DNA from: Sesamum alatum
Taxonomy: Eukaryota > Streptophyta > Magnoliopsida > Lamiales > Pedaliaceae
Direction of reading: 5' to 3'
Assembly (NCBI GenBank): GCA_034509735.1
Contig: JACGWO010000002.1
Location: forward strand, 49,597,115 to 49,661,114
Length of the DNA: 64,000 nt
Positions 51,550 to 62,999 of this stretch are shown piece by piece (position 1 is the stretch's first letter; the number at the start of each line of letters is the position of its first letter). Below the pieces are notes generated by a model. The model had not been told where the DNA came from. It saw nothing but the letters and a program-made list of their open reading frames with translations, and made no database searches. Position numbers and translations under genes: made by a program.

Positions 51550-53200
51550 GATTTGTCAACCCCAATTTTTCATTTACGGGCAGGATACCGAAAATGCCCT
51601 TCACTCTGACCCGAGATCCAGTCAACGGGCCAATCCGAAGTCGGAAACACGCTCACTTGAATCTTTAAAAAAAAGTTATTTAAAATAAATACTACCCAAA
51701 ATTTATAATTTTTACAATTAATATAGAATCTAAATAAACTTCATAAATTTACAATCCATATATATTTTACATAATTATTAAAAAATCTACATAATTTGGC
51801 TTGTGTTGTTATATATTGTGAGCTTTTTTGAAAAACAATTTATCGATACAATTTCAAAATAGTACATCGAACATATATATTATTCACAGTAAAATATGAG
51901 AATCTATAATATTCTATAATCTTTGAGTAATGATATGATATATTTTAATTATGTGTACATGTAATTGAATAAAAAATTTAAGTTATATAACATACTTTTT
52001 TTTTATAAAATTGTACGTATTATGTATTTACAACATTTACATGTATTTTTTAACACAAATAATTTACTTTGTAAAACATATTTGCATATATTGAGCTTGT
52101 AAATATTTTTGTATTAACAGAGACGGGATCAATAGGTGCAATTTTTCCTCTAATTTATATTAATTTTTTTCAATATTTTCATAAATTTATTTCTTGATGC
52201 TATTATGATATTAAAAAAGGGATTGTGCTGAATATGATTAATTTTTTCATAAATATATAGATATTGTATTTGTTTTAAGTTTTGTACATGTATCGAGTAT
52301 ACCCACTTGCTAGTCTATCTATACCATTTATTAAGCGTGAAGGGTTAAGAGTAACCAATTTGGTTGGTAAAAATTGTATTGACTAAAGTACCCTTAAACG
52401 TATTTTTTTTTATCACTTGGTTTTATCAATAATTTTCTACCATGCATGACGCATGTTTAAAGTTAAAATATTTCAACAATTCCGCTAATTTATTTATTTT
52501 AACTTACTTCTCTTTTATTGATTTAAACAAATAGAATAAGAATTTATGTTATGAATACACCTTAAAGTAGCTACCATGATTGGTAAAAAATGATTTGCCT
52601 ACAAAAATCCTTAATCATGTTTATTTATTTCCCAGATAACTATATTTTTTTATTTATTAGTTTTATTAATAACTTTATATTCATCACATTCATTTTATTA
52701 ATTTTAATCAGTTTTTATTTTTTTCTCATTTAATTATGTATAATAAAAGTTCAAACTATACACATTGTTAGTTAAATATGTAGAACTTTATAGATTGAGG
52801 CATCGCTAAGTAAGTAATTTAACTGTGGAGTTTCTTATTTTTTTGAAATATAAACTTTAAAAATACATATTTATGTAAAATGAATTTTATTTACAAAGTT
52901 TTCAGATAAAATAAATAAGCATACAAAAAAAATCAACTAAATATCTTTTTATGTCCGTACTTGGACGTTAAAAGATATTCTAAATCCAAATTTTTATTAC
53001 ATAAAATAAAATTATTATATAAAAATAAGAGCAAATTCTGCATTCCAACTGAGTGATTCAATGTAGATGTCCGGATCGGCCCGCCCCGACCCGTAGAAAC
53101 CCCCCGGGTCAACTTTGGTATACTTGTCATTTTCTTCTCTCAGTGGGGCATTTCGGAAAACTAAATAAAATCCCGCGAAGAAGGACGAGAAGAAAAAGGC
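51550..53200. other. AT-rich spacer between divergent genes
   Basis: Separates the minus-strand ARFRP1-like gene from the plus-strand inhibitor-2 gene, so it holds both promoters. Two loosely similar segments (about 52330-52500 and 52560-52720) may be old repeat copies, but no borders can be read. Confidence 0.5.
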
Positions 53201-53280
53201 TTGCGCATTTCGCAGAGAAAGCTTTCACAATCACGAAGCAGTAAAAGAATTGGAGAAGAAATCCATCGATTCTTCTTAAA

Positions 53281-56023
53281 ATGTATGAGAATCTTTTTCT
53301 CTGCTCTGAATCAATTTATGATCACATGATCTATGGTTTTGGCCTTGTGACGATTAGCGGTTTTGACCGCAAATTTGCCAACTCATCGTGTTTTGATCCT
53401 GGAAAGAATGCAGTGGTTCTATTCTTAAATTCGATTTTCGATTCGCTCGTATTGAATTGATTGGTTTATCAGCGTATGCTGGGATTGATTGTAGAAGTGC
53501 GAAAATGGGCAATTTATTTGAATCTTGTTTTAGTTAGGGCTTTCTTTCTGCCTCTTTTTTGTTTTTGCGCGGGTTTTTCAGTGCCATTTGGGGGAAATCT
53601 TAGCAATTGAGCTCGCTGTTTTAGAATAATTGGATGATACACAAAATATGGTAAATGTTGGTAGCTTGGATTGTAGAGAAACATATTGTCTTCAGACGGC
53701 AGTATAAGTATTTAGTAGCTTAATGTACTTTATAAGCAATTACCTTTTTTGTCAAGTGTTGTATGTTCATAGGCTTGACGATGTAAAGAGTAGGTCCCTT
53801 ACCTTGTTACATTGTACTCAAATAATCTGTTTGTTGCTGAGTCTGATTTGGGAATCTCAAAGGATTATGAGATTGCTGAAATCAAGAACTACGTTCCTTC
53901 AGTATGCGTTATTTATGGCTGTTTTGTCAGATTTTGACTAGTGCTAGTCGCATTTTTTGTGTCTAATAATGTTTGTCTTATTAGAGAGTTTGGGCGGATT
54001 GGTTTATTGCTAATAGCTTGTTGTATCCCTTGCATGTGGACAATTTTTCATCTGATATCTTTAGTTCGGGGGTGGTGGCTGGAGTATTGGCATTTTGAAG
54101 TCCACAGGTTGTGTCTTTGTTGCTCGAACATGTCAGCAAGTGTGATATAGCAGGATTATTAAGTAATTATGTTAACCTTTTTTGTTTTTCTCTAACAAAC
54201 TTATGTGAGTGCATATTCAGAATGGAAATAATAAGGCATGGTTCTCTATTGGTGCAAAAGATAGCTTGTTAGTGAAAAAATTGGACTCTCCAATGTTTTA
54301 TAGACATACAGTGGTATATTGTTCTTGTAGTTCAAATTACATTCTCCTTTTTGAGTGAGTAGAGCCTTTTTTAGGTACATGAATTTTAATAATTATGAAT
54401 TTCTTGCTGATATGACGTTTTCATTTCTCATCCAATTTGTGCTGATATTGGCAATTATCTGTGGCCAGGCCACGAGTGCAATGGAATGAAATTAACATAG
54501 CAGAAATTGAGGCTAATAAACCTGTGAGGCAGAAAATAACCGAACCAAAGACACCATACCATCCCATGGTTGATGATGACGAGGGTATGTTTATTGAGTT
54601 CAATTTACATTTCGGTTTCTGGGTAATTTTGAGAGAAATTCTTCTGTTTCCTTCAGTTCTGTCATCATTTATGATGTCATGCAGGTCGTATTGATGATTT
54701 GTTGTCATTTTAATATTTTGTGGTTATTCCTATATTTTATTGGTTATATATGACTAGCCTTGTAAAACTAGAGGCAATTTTCTTGTTTCTGTGGAGTAAC
54801 TCTTTCTGGGGAGCATAACTTGGACAACTAATATTTGAATTACTTCTAGGGGCTAGTAATTCTATGATACAAAAAGAGTACGGAAGATAATATTTGGAAC
54901 TTGATAAATCTTGTTTGGCAATAAATTCATAACCTGGACTATGCTTAAACATAAGCATGTGTGTTAAATTACAGTAATAGCTTAAGAATTGTAGCTGCAA
55001 ATGTCTTTGGAATGTGTTCCACCTAGATTTATTGTAATTTATAAGATGTAGGTGAAAGTTGAAAGCCTTCTTCATACATGGCCATGCTAGGATAGGTTCC
55101 GAATCTCCTTTACCATAACCATTGAAGTGTATGCTTTATCTGCCACTTATAATAAATGCTTGGGTCACGTATATGGTTGCAAATATGAATTACTGAAGGT
55201 AGTTGAACCACATCGTGGGGTGAGTTTCGGATATGTTCTATGCTGGCATGTAATTGGTTTCTTAATGAATGTAGATTCACCGTCTCCTGTCCAAAGAAGA
55301 AGTTTTGAGTCTTGTTTTGAAGATGCCGTGAATGCAGAAGAAATAGATCCATCCTTGAATGATGAGGGTTCCTCTAGCACTTACTATAGCTGGACATCAT
55401 CTGAAGATGACGAAAATGCAATTGATCAAGATGAAGAAGGTTTTCCTCTTGTCTGTATACAGTCATTCAATTATGCATCTCCCCTTGTCTTGATCTGACA
55501 CTGTTATCACAAACTTCCTCATAAAGTTATTATCATAATTGTATCAGGGTCTTCAATTGTGGTGTTGTTTGAACAATTGAATTGTTTTAGCTGGCATAAG
55601 CTTTGAATGCTTTACAATCCTTGTAAGGTGAAAAGGAGCTATAAATTCTCAGACTGTTACCCTTCAATTTCATTTTGTTCTCTGTTGGCATGTTTATTTG
55701 TATACATCTCCTACCCATCTTTTTCACAAGTTTTAAAATTTATTTTAACTGGAGGGACAATACTGATTCTCACTAACTTTGGCCTATCAGGTTCCGATTC
55801 TGAGAGACACAGGAGCTTTAGGGAGCTTAGGAAAGCTCACTATGACGAGTTTCTGAAGATTACAGAACTTCGTCGGGATGGATCCCTACTTGAAGATGAA
55901 TCCGACGAGGAAACCAAGGACGATGGAAAGAAGGATGTAAAGGGCGATTCCTCATCATCAATTACTGCTGGTGTCAAAGACATTGACATTAAGGAGCCCT
56001 CAAAACCTGCAGAGGGATCTTAA
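53281..56023 (+). CDS. Protein phosphatase inhibitor 2 (IPP-2)
   Basis: Four exons: 53281-53282 (only AT), 54469-54584, 55275-55439 and 55791-56023, giving 171 residues. The start codon is split by the first intron: the first exon ends in AT before GTATGA and the second begins with G after GTGGCCAG, giving MPRVQWNE. A TAA stands in frame shortly upstream, so no earlier start is open. RVQW (3-6) is the RVxF-type motif for protein phosphatase 1. EPKTPYHP holds Thr29, the counterpart of the GSK3 site, and KAHYDE (109-114) matches the KLHYNE-type motif that covers the PP1 active site. The remainder is acidic and disordered. It inhibits type 1 phosphatase in nucleus and cytosol, in plants linked to ABA signalling. 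The neighbour on the left, ARFRP1-like, is the same as in Arabidopsis (At5g52200-At5g52210). Confidence 0.9.
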
Positions 56024-56728
56024 TATATCATTTGAGGACATCATTATAATTGCTCTGTTACGGGTCATCATCTTCATCATGGTTTTCTTGCTTACCAATA
56101 CTCTGAAACTTGTGCATTCAGTTTTGCAACTGTATATAGCCACTTCACTGGGCTTTAAATTTCACAGCAAATCTTCTGTCAATCCTTTGCTGGAATTGTG
56201 TCTTATCCAATTGCTCCAAAACTTCCATTTTGGGTTCCTTTCATGACGCAATCTATGTTTATGGCATGTTGGATGTTTATTTCTCTAGCAACAAGTGCAA
56301 AGTAATTTGCATGCCTTCTCCCCCTCATTCTTTGCAATTATTCTCCCCTGTTAAGCAGATATTTTTATCTCATCCCTGCAGTCAGTCATGGAGTCTGTTA
56401 CATGAAGTTGGCATGGTATGCTTCACATAGTTTGGAGTTTTTGCACTTGATTTACATAAGAAAAATTCCTCTCAAGTCATGTTGAGATTTCCATCTTTAG
56501 TCTTTTCTCTTCTTTTTTTTTTTTCTGAGAAAATGTAAATTTCATTAAGATAAAGTCGATATAATACGAGATACAATAATACAATTCTGTATCTATCAAT
56601 AGCTACTATCAATAGGTAGAGTATGCTAGACTAACCAACATTTCATTTTCCAAGTATATAATTGAGTTAGAAAGAGAAGGATAAGGCAGTAGCGTTGGAA
56701 GAGTAGAGAGAGAAACACTTCAACTTCA
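56024..56728. other. Inhibitor-2 3' UTR and SIS gene promoter
   Basis: Probable long 3' UTR followed by a short promoter with pyrimidine runs near 56505-56525. No other gene seen. Confidence 0.5.
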
Positions 56729-57349
56729 ATGGCTAAACCTGAACCTGAATCCAACACTTCCACTTCAGCCTCTTTCGCCGCCCAAATCTGCACTCACCTT
56801 ACCTCCGTCTTCACCGCCCCCACCTCCACACCACCACCCCTCACCTCACTCGTCCAAGAGATCTCCGCCGCCTCCCGCCGTGGCGGCAAAATCTTCCTTT
56901 ACGGTGTCGGCCGTGAAGGCCTAATGCTCAAGGCCCTATGCATGAGGCTCTTTCACTTGGGCCTCTCAGCCCACTGCGTATTCGACATGACCACTCCTCC
57001 CATCACCTCCCCTGACCTCCTCATCGCCTCCGCCGGACCGGGGGGTTTCTCCACCGTCGACGCTATCTGTGGAGTTGCCAGAAGCGCCGGAGCCCGGGTG
57101 GTGCTGCTGACGGCTCAGCCTGAAACCGGATCGTCCGTGAGATACGCAAATGTGGTGGCGCATATTCCGGCGCAGACCATGGCGGATGATCGGGGCCCGG
57201 GGGCTGATTCGGGTCGGGCTCTGCTGCCGATGGGGAGTGTGTACGAGGGGGCGATGTTCGTGCTGTTTGAGATGGTGGTTTATCAGTTGGGTGAGGTGTT
57301 GGGTCGGAGCCCCGAAGAAATCCGGGCTCGGCATACCAATTTGGAGTAA
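56729..57349 (+). CDS. SIS-domain (sugar isomerase-type) protein
   Basis: An intronless frame of 206 residues, GC-rich compared with its surroundings. After a Ser/Thr-rich leader of about 20 residues, the SIS fold begins: GGKIFLYGVGREGLMLKALC (P-loop-like phosphosugar site), then FDMTTPPITSPDLLIASAGP, GGFSTVDAICGVARSAGARV and VVLLTAQPETGSS. It ends with a C-terminal helix pair (YEGAMFVLFEMVVYQLGEVL) and a short tail. It resembles the 3-hexulose-6-phosphate isomerase group of bacteria and archaea, but plants have no known pathway for that sugar, so the substrate is unknown. No transit peptide is obvious. Its place next to inhibitor-2 fits Arabidopsis At5g52190. Confidence 0.9.
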   Translation: MAKPEPESNTSTSASFAAQICTHLTSVFTAPTSTPPPLTSLVQEISAASRRGGKIFLYGVGREGLMLKALCMRLFHLGLSAHCVFDMTTPPITSPDLLIASAGPGGFSTVDAICGVARSAGARVVLLTAQPETGSSVRYANVVAHIPAQTMADDRGPGADSGRALLPMGSVYEGAMFVLFEMVVYQLGEVLGRSPEEIRARHTNLE

Positions 57350-57943
57350 ATATCTAGAATGGAATCAATTAATTACCCGCTACACTACTTGTCCTCCCAC
57401 GAATTTTTCTTTTTTGTTTTTGTTGTATTTTAAGTAATAAAATTTGGGATATTCTATTTTAATTTAAAGCTTCAATTTTTATTCTATATTTACATTTACA
57501 AGAACAATATTATTTATTATTGATCAACTTTATAATCTTTTTTCACCTCCTCGTAATTTTAAAATTATTCTTTGATACCCAAATTGATATTTTCTTTTTT
57601 TTTTTTTGGGGGGGGGGTTTACAAATTATTGACTTTATAAGAGGGGTAGAGTAATATAATGGTAAAGTAAATTAGGTATAGCTCAACAAACTTCATTTTT
57701 ATTTTAAAAAATAGTATCTAATTCCATTCATTTCGATAAATTAAAAAAATGAAAAAAGAATAGAGAAAATAGTAATTATACCAAAAAAGTGCCTTGTGGA
57801 AATCAAATAATCAACAAAAAGAAAAAAGGAAAAAAAAAAGAAAGAAACTAGTATGAGATCTTCTTCAAGCTCTCCTCATTGATCCGACTCCCTCTCAAAC
57901 GTTGGTGAGAGTAACAAGTGAGAGCAGAGAGCAGTGATTTTAC
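57350..57943. other. Spacer between SIS and TMEM161-like genes
   Basis: AT-rich with a G run (57607-57617) and A-rich runs near 57820-57845. No gene seen. Confidence 0.5.
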
Positions 57944-59332
57944 ATGATAATGCCCTCGCTAACATCAGTAATTCTTTCCTCAAACAATCTTGTTTTCCAC
58001 ACAATATTTGCAGTCTCCCTCACATTCTTCTTCTCCATCCTCAAGATCCCAGCTTTATTTCTCCATGGCCTCCACACTTACATTCATCCAGATGATGTTA
58101 ATCCCGGGGGGAGTACATCTGGAGTCCGAGCTGCCATTAGAAGGCCAGGCGCAATGGATTCTGAACAACCAAAGCCCAGAAAGAAATCTAAAGAAAGATT
58201 CGAGTTTGATGAGAGTAAAGCTCAGATCTTTAGACTGAAACTCACCGAAGGTCACCTCCAATCAAGAATCTATTTCAAGGAGTTTTATGGTGCTTTCAAT
58301 TTTACTCTTATTGCCTTGATGTCTTTGTTGCTTCATAGATTCTTGAGGGTGGATACAGATTCTGGGTTTGTGAGAAATGGGACTATAATTCCACTTTTGT
58401 TAGGGGTAGTGGGCGTTTGTAGAGCATTCTTCTTGATTGCTAGGGTTGGATTTGAAAGGTCTGCATCGAAGAGGATGGAGAGGCAGTTGAGTGTTGTGTG
58501 GGGGGTTTTGGGGTTTGTTTTGGGTCTGGCTGCTGTTTTTGAGGTTGTTCCTAAATGGGTTCTTGATTTTAGCTTTGGATCATTGGATGGTTTGGGTAAG
58601 CTCTTGCTTGCTGTTTTCATGGGCTGTATTGTTGGTTGTCTCTATATTCCGGCATTGAGGAATGCTCGGGCTTTTTGGCTCGGAACCGATCAGATTCGTT
58701 GTAATTTATCCATAATTTCATGTGGATGGTTCTCAAGAATGCTTCTATATGCGAATTACATAATGGCTGTGTTTACCTCATTGCTTTGGATAACCCCATT
58801 TGCTGAGTTCCTTGTTAACAAGAATGCTGACGGTAAAAATGGGTTGCATATGGCCGGTAAGAGGGGAGAAGTCCTTGAATTGGTTGGATACATTGGCATT
58901 TCAAGATCGAATTTTGATAACTTGAGGGTTTGGTGTTTGTTGATCGCCGGACTCTTGCAATTCTTGGCTGTTCGTGCTAATGCACAAATGTTCTTAAATG
59001 AGGCCGTGTTGTGTTGGTACCAGAGATTGCACGCCAGCAAGGTTCCCGACTTGGATTATAGCCGGGCAAAGGTTTTTCTTCACAATCATTATATATGTGC
59101 AGTAGTTGTGCAGTTCTTTGTGCCTGCAGCAGTGGTACTTCTTCTCCTCAGCTTGTCACAATTTGATGATCATTTTCTTGAAGGTATCTCAGGGGTACAT
59201 AATTTCTTGCCTGCCTTTGCTTTGGTGAAAGAAGTTGCTTTGTTTCTGACTTGGTGGATTATCTTTGTTTGGTCTGTACTTAGTTCATCCATCCTTAGTT
59301 TGTATCGTCGTGGAACGTTATATGTTTCCTGA
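57944..59332 (+). CDS. TMEM161-like multi-pass membrane protein
   Basis: An intronless 462-residue frame. An N-terminal hydrophobic helix (LVFHTIFAVSLTFFFSIL) is followed by a soluble stretch with a basic cluster (KPRKKSKER), then about seven membrane helices, including FNFTLIALMSLLLHRFL, TIIPLLLGVVGVCRAFFLIA, LLLAVFMGCIVGCLYIPAL, the helix before ITPFAEFLV, and the last two near VVQFFVPAAVVLLLLSL and LFLTWWIIFVWSVLSSSIL. FEFDESKAQIFRLKLTEGHL is a conserved block of the plant family of the TMEM161A/B type (At5g52180 by memory). The function in plants is unknown. It could instead start at MPSL, two codons later. It is the next gene to SIS in Arabidopsis too. Confidence 0.85.
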   Translation: MIMPSLTSVILSSNNLVFHTIFAVSLTFFFSILKIPALFLHGLHTYIHPDDVNPGGSTSGVRAAIRRPGAMDSEQPKPRKKSKERFEFDESKAQIFRLKLTEGHLQSRIYFKEFYGAFNFTLIALMSLLLHRFLRVDTDSGFVRNGTIIPLLLGVVGVCRAFFLIARVGFERSASKRMERQLSVVWGVLGFVLGLAAVFEVVPKWVLDFSFGSLDGLGKLLLAVFMGCIVGCLYIPALRNARAFWLGTDQIRCNLSIISCGWFSRMLLYANYIMAVFTSLLWITPFAEFLVNKNADGKNGLHMAGKRGEVLELVGYIGISRSNFDNLRVWCLLIAGLLQFLAVRANAQMFLNEAVLCWYQRLHASKVPDLDYSRAKVFLHNHYICAVVVQFFVPAAVVLLLLSLSQFDDHFLEGISGVHNFLPAFALVKEVALFLTWWIIFVWSVLSSSILSLYRRGTLYVS

Positions 59333-61205
59333 CTATAGCATTCATCATTACCATACACACAGATGCTGCCACAGATTTTTTTGGTCATGTTAAGTTATTA
59401 CTGATTAGTCAGTGTGATTCTGTAAAAGCATCCTTCTATATTTTTGCAAGCAAAATTTTATAACAATTTTGACATTCTTCTTCCCAGAGTTGTTGTACTT
59501 ACATATTTCACTTGACAATGATGTCGGAAGTTAATTTCGTCTCAAACTCTCATCTTGGGATCAGAATGTCGTTGTTACTCAATTCAAAGTTTCTACATGT
59601 ACATGCACCCTATCAGGCTGCAGAGTGCATCTGAAAACAGGGCTAACTGTTGAAGTTTCAATTAAAGAAACTCAACTTCACTAGCCTAAAGAAGTGCATT
59701 TGCTTGTAGAAAATGGCTTCCTTTACTATTTTGAACACCTAAAGTCCGTTATCACGGACTTGAATAATTCAAATGCATCGACTGATAATAGTTAAGTAAT
59801 GAGACGGTCGACTTGTTTTCTGTTGGTGATTCTGAATAGTCTGCTGCTAGAAGTCTACATCTTATGGCTTGGATGAATGTGCATCTAACTTCTTGCACTG
59901 ATCCATTCATGACTTCGTATGGGGCTTAAGCTTTCTCCATATTGATGTCAATCCCGTATGTGTATTTGGAATTCAAATCTGCTGCATATAAAGTTCCCTT
60001 TTGCGGATTTCTTTCTATAGCGTATAAACTTGCTGAATGATGGTCTACAGAACAAGAAGAGTGACTAATGTTGTAATAACACTTGTGACGTGATTAGTTT
60101 GATGTGGCCAGACCTGATTCGGGCAGTGATAAAATGCTCGTCTTGCTTGCCATATTGTTATGTGCCCGTTTCGATAAGATAATTTGAAGAGCTGTCTGCA
60201 TAGCTTAACACCAATGTTTCTTGTAAGAACACAAGCTCTTTGCCTCTTGGTTTGGTCTATATTGTATGTTTCTGTCCTTATGGATAAGCAGAAGCATGGC
60301 AAACATCAGTTTGCTGTGTGTTCATCAAGATTTATGATGCTGTTTTTGGGGGGACCATATCCTCTGCTTGAAGAATGAATCTGTGCCCTCCCTTTTCAGC
60401 CACATCAGGAAATGAGGTCGTGTTGTTAATAGTAATCTTATAATTGATAGAGTTTAATATTAGTTAGGAATTATTTATTTATTTAAAACAAAGCTTACAT
60501 AACATTTTCAAGATGTTATCAACTTTTTACTTTTCTTTATTGTCTGAAAATTTTACAATAAGAATTTTTAAAAATTGTAATATAAACATATCAATTATTT
60601 ATTTCAAATACTTATAAGTTATAACTAACAAACCACTATTGTTACAATAAATAAATAAATATTATAAGTGGTCGTTTACTCGTTTGTGTCATAATGATTG
60701 ATAGAGTCTAATTGGATAAAACGTGGATTTAGAATCGAATTATATAATTATACTATCGTACCTCCAAAGCAGGATAAATATCGTGCCTGATAGATTACTA
60801 GCGAAACCATGAATAAGGGTGGGTTGAAGGTTCAATCTATTATTATCGAGAATTGTATACTAGTCCTAAGAGTGTCACAAATATTGGTAGAACGTGAACA
60901 TATGATATCATCAGTTCAAATATCTATTGATGATATATTGCATTTCATATATATATATATATATATATTCCTTAATATGCATGAAATATTAAAATGTAAC
61001 TAATGTACGCGTCGTATACACATAAGGGATGGAAAATTAACTTATAATAGAAGATTTTGATTGTAACTTTAAAATCATAAATTATGATTTTCGGCAATTA
61101 AATTGAACTTCATGAACACTAGCCCAGTGGTAGTATAAAAAAGAAAAGAAAGGACGAAGACAATACACAAATTTCAAGATTGTCGGGTTTCAGTTTCACT
61201 TTGAT
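59333..61205. other. Intergenic DNA
   Basis: The first kilobase is less AT-rich and may be a long or alternative 3' UTR of the TMEM161-like gene. The rest is AT-rich with an AT run at 60948-60969. No coding exon could be supported. Confidence 0.5.
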
Positions 61206-61550
61206 TTATTTGGATGAATTACATTTTTAGTCCTTATATTTTGGATTAAAATTGATTTTGATCTTTAAAATCTTCGGAACACAATTTTTTATTCTTAATT
61301 TTTTTTTATGAATTATTACAATTTTTTTCTGACTATCAAAACTAAGTTTAAAAATATTAAAAAAAAAACCGAATAAACCAAAATTATAACAATCTAAAGA
61401 TTAGAGATCAAAATTACGTCATGAAAAGTGCAGAAACCAAAATCTCAAATTTTTTTACATATTAATGATCAAAATCATGTTTTGAAGGACGAAAATCAAT
61501 TTGATCCAAAGTAGAGGGACTAAAAATGTAATTTATCCGATTATTTGGAT
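61206..61550. mobile_element. 325 bp Mutator-like MITE with 9-10 bp target duplication
   Basis: The element at 61216-61540 lies between direct repeats TTATTTGGAT (61206-61215 and 61541-61550). The left end GAATTACATTTTTAGTCC pairs with the reverse complement of the right end, TCGGATAAATTACATTTTTA, and pairing runs on through TTTGGATTAAAATTGATTTT-like sequence for about 60 bp. There is no coding capacity. It sits only about 25 bp upstream of a heat shock element in the next promoter. Confidence 0.78.
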
Positions 61551-61576
61551 AATTAGTTGAGAAGGAAAGGCGCCTT

Positions 61577-61627
61577 GAAAATTCTGCACACAAGGTTGTA
61601 GTTGTGTTCCCCTGGAGAAGCTTCTTC
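61577..61627 (+). promoter_or_regulatory. Candidate heat shock elements of the HSF gene
   Basis: GAAAATTC at 61577-61584 and GAAGCTTCTTC at 61617-61627 each combine inverted GAA/TTC modules at the spacing bound by heat shock factors. They lie about 60-115 bp ahead of a TATATA at 61686-61691. Many HSF genes respond to HSFs, so auto- or cross-regulation is plausible but inferred. Confidence 0.45.
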
Positions 61628-61809
61628 ACATTGATTGAGGATTGAGCTGTATCTGCCCCTACGCTCTGCTCTAGAGCCATATCTCTATATACCATACCCC
61701 ACTGAAACTTCTCGTTTCTTCTCCTGTCCTTTCACTTTCCATTCTCTTCCTCATCCATTTTTGTCAATCTCCTAAAACTTCCCCTTTTTCCCTTTCTCTC
61801 TCTGCCAAA

Positions 61810-61851
61810 ATGGACTATTCTTCCGCATTTTCAACTGATGAACACTTGTAA
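61810..61851 (+). CDS. Upstream ORF 1 of the HSF gene (13 codons)
   Basis: ATG...TAA encoding MDYSSAFSTDEHL, in the presumed leader 92 bp before the main start. It ends at TTGTAAGTG, which also looks like a splice donor, so an alternative intron there cannot be ruled out. If translated, it would lower initiation at the main start, as uORFs do in Arabidopsis HSFB1/TBF1. Confidence 0.4.
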   Translation: MDYSSAFSTDEHL

Positions 61852-61859
61852 GTGTGATT

Positions 61860-61919
61860 ATGTTTGCGTTTGGTGAAATTTGTGTGGAGGAGGGTTTAGT
61901 GAGGAGAGGAGCTGTATAG
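61860..61919 (+). CDS. Upstream ORF 2 of the HSF gene (19 codons)
   Basis: ATG...TAG encoding [19 protein letters not shown], ending 23 bp before the main ATG and out of frame with it. The short gap makes reinitiation at the main ATG inefficient. The peptide has two Phe close to its start but is not clearly like the Phe-rich TBF1 uORF. Confidence 0.4.
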   Translation: MFAFGEICVEEGLVRRGAV

Positions 61920-61942
61920 CTCGGCCACCGGGTGGAGAATCT

Positions 61943-62864
61943 ATGGCCGGCGATGCGCCGAGGTTGCTTGCGACGCCTTTCTTGACTAAAACGTATCAGC
62001 TTGTTGATGATCACGCCATTGATGATGTCATCTCCTGGAACGTCGACGGATCTACTTTTATCGTGTGGAATCCGACGGAGTTCGCCAGAGATTTGCTCCC
62101 CAAGTACTTCAAACACAATAATTTCTCGAGTTTTATTCGCCAACTCAATACTTATGTGAGCTTGAATTGTCAAATTTTTTCTGTTTCTGAGGAAGTTCTT
62201 TTTTGTGTTTTCGTTGATTGATCGAGTTGTTTTCATCGGTTCTTAGGGATTTAGGAAGGTTGTGCCTGATCGGTGGGAGTTCTCGAATGACTGCTTCCGA
62301 AGAGGCGAGAAAAAGCTTTTGCGCGACATTCTACGTCGGAAAATCGCGACGGCTAGCGTTCAGCTGAATCCAGTTGCGCCGCCTCGGACGTTGTCTCCAT
62401 CAGACTCCGGGGAAGAGCAGGTACTTTCATCCTCCATATCTCCGCCCGGCGCCCGCGAGTTCAGTAGTAACACGGCGGAGCTGATTGGGGAGAACGAGAG
62501 GCTGAGAAAAGAGAACGTGCAGCTCAACAAAGAGTTGAGCCACATGAAGAACTTATATAACGACATTTACGTTTTAGTGTCGAACTACTCTGGTAGTATC
62601 ATCACTGACAGAGAACATAGTTGTAAATTAATTTTGACAGAAACCGCTCTGAAACCTTTGGATCTTCTCCCAATGACGAGATTTTGCGAAGAAATGGCAA
62701 CGGCGGCGAGCGGCAGCGAAGGAAATAACATCCGACCGTCGACGGAAGAAATAAGCTCGAGATTGTTCGGCGTGCCGATTGGTGCGAAACGCGGGAGGGA
62801 AATCGAAGCTAGTTCGGCGGAGGATGAGATGCATTTACAGCTGGAGCTCCCTGGAAGATACTAA
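61943..62864 (+). CDS. Class B heat shock factor (HSFB2-like)
   Basis: Exons 61943-62155 and 62247-62864 give 276 residues. The DNA-binding domain fills about residues 8-102: [38 protein letters not shown] and, after the intron, [15 protein letters not shown]. The single intron lies at the position common to all plant HSFs. A compact coiled coil (about 148-185, [20 protein letters not shown]) without the class A insertion marks class B. LFGV at 244-247 ([15 protein letters not shown]) is the B-class repressor motif, and KRGR is a likely nuclear signal. There is no AHA activation motif, so it should act as a repressor or co-regulator of heat and defence genes. LFGVPIG is closest to the LFGVSIG form of the HSFB2 group. 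Two uORFs and candidate heat shock elements precede it. Confidence 0.93.
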
Positions 62865-62999
62865 ACCTCAGCCGTCGGATGATGATATGATGGATGATCA
62901 TCAAGAGTCATCATGGTCAATGTTGACCAACTCGAGGATTGAAGACCGTATATCATTAATTAGGCGGCACTGCGGGGATTAGATTTAGAACAGATGATA

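Noticed and set aside
59500..60420. Possible extra gene after the TMEM161-like gene
   Set aside because: Frames are short, change strand and frame, and lack any domain; a long 3' UTR is simpler.
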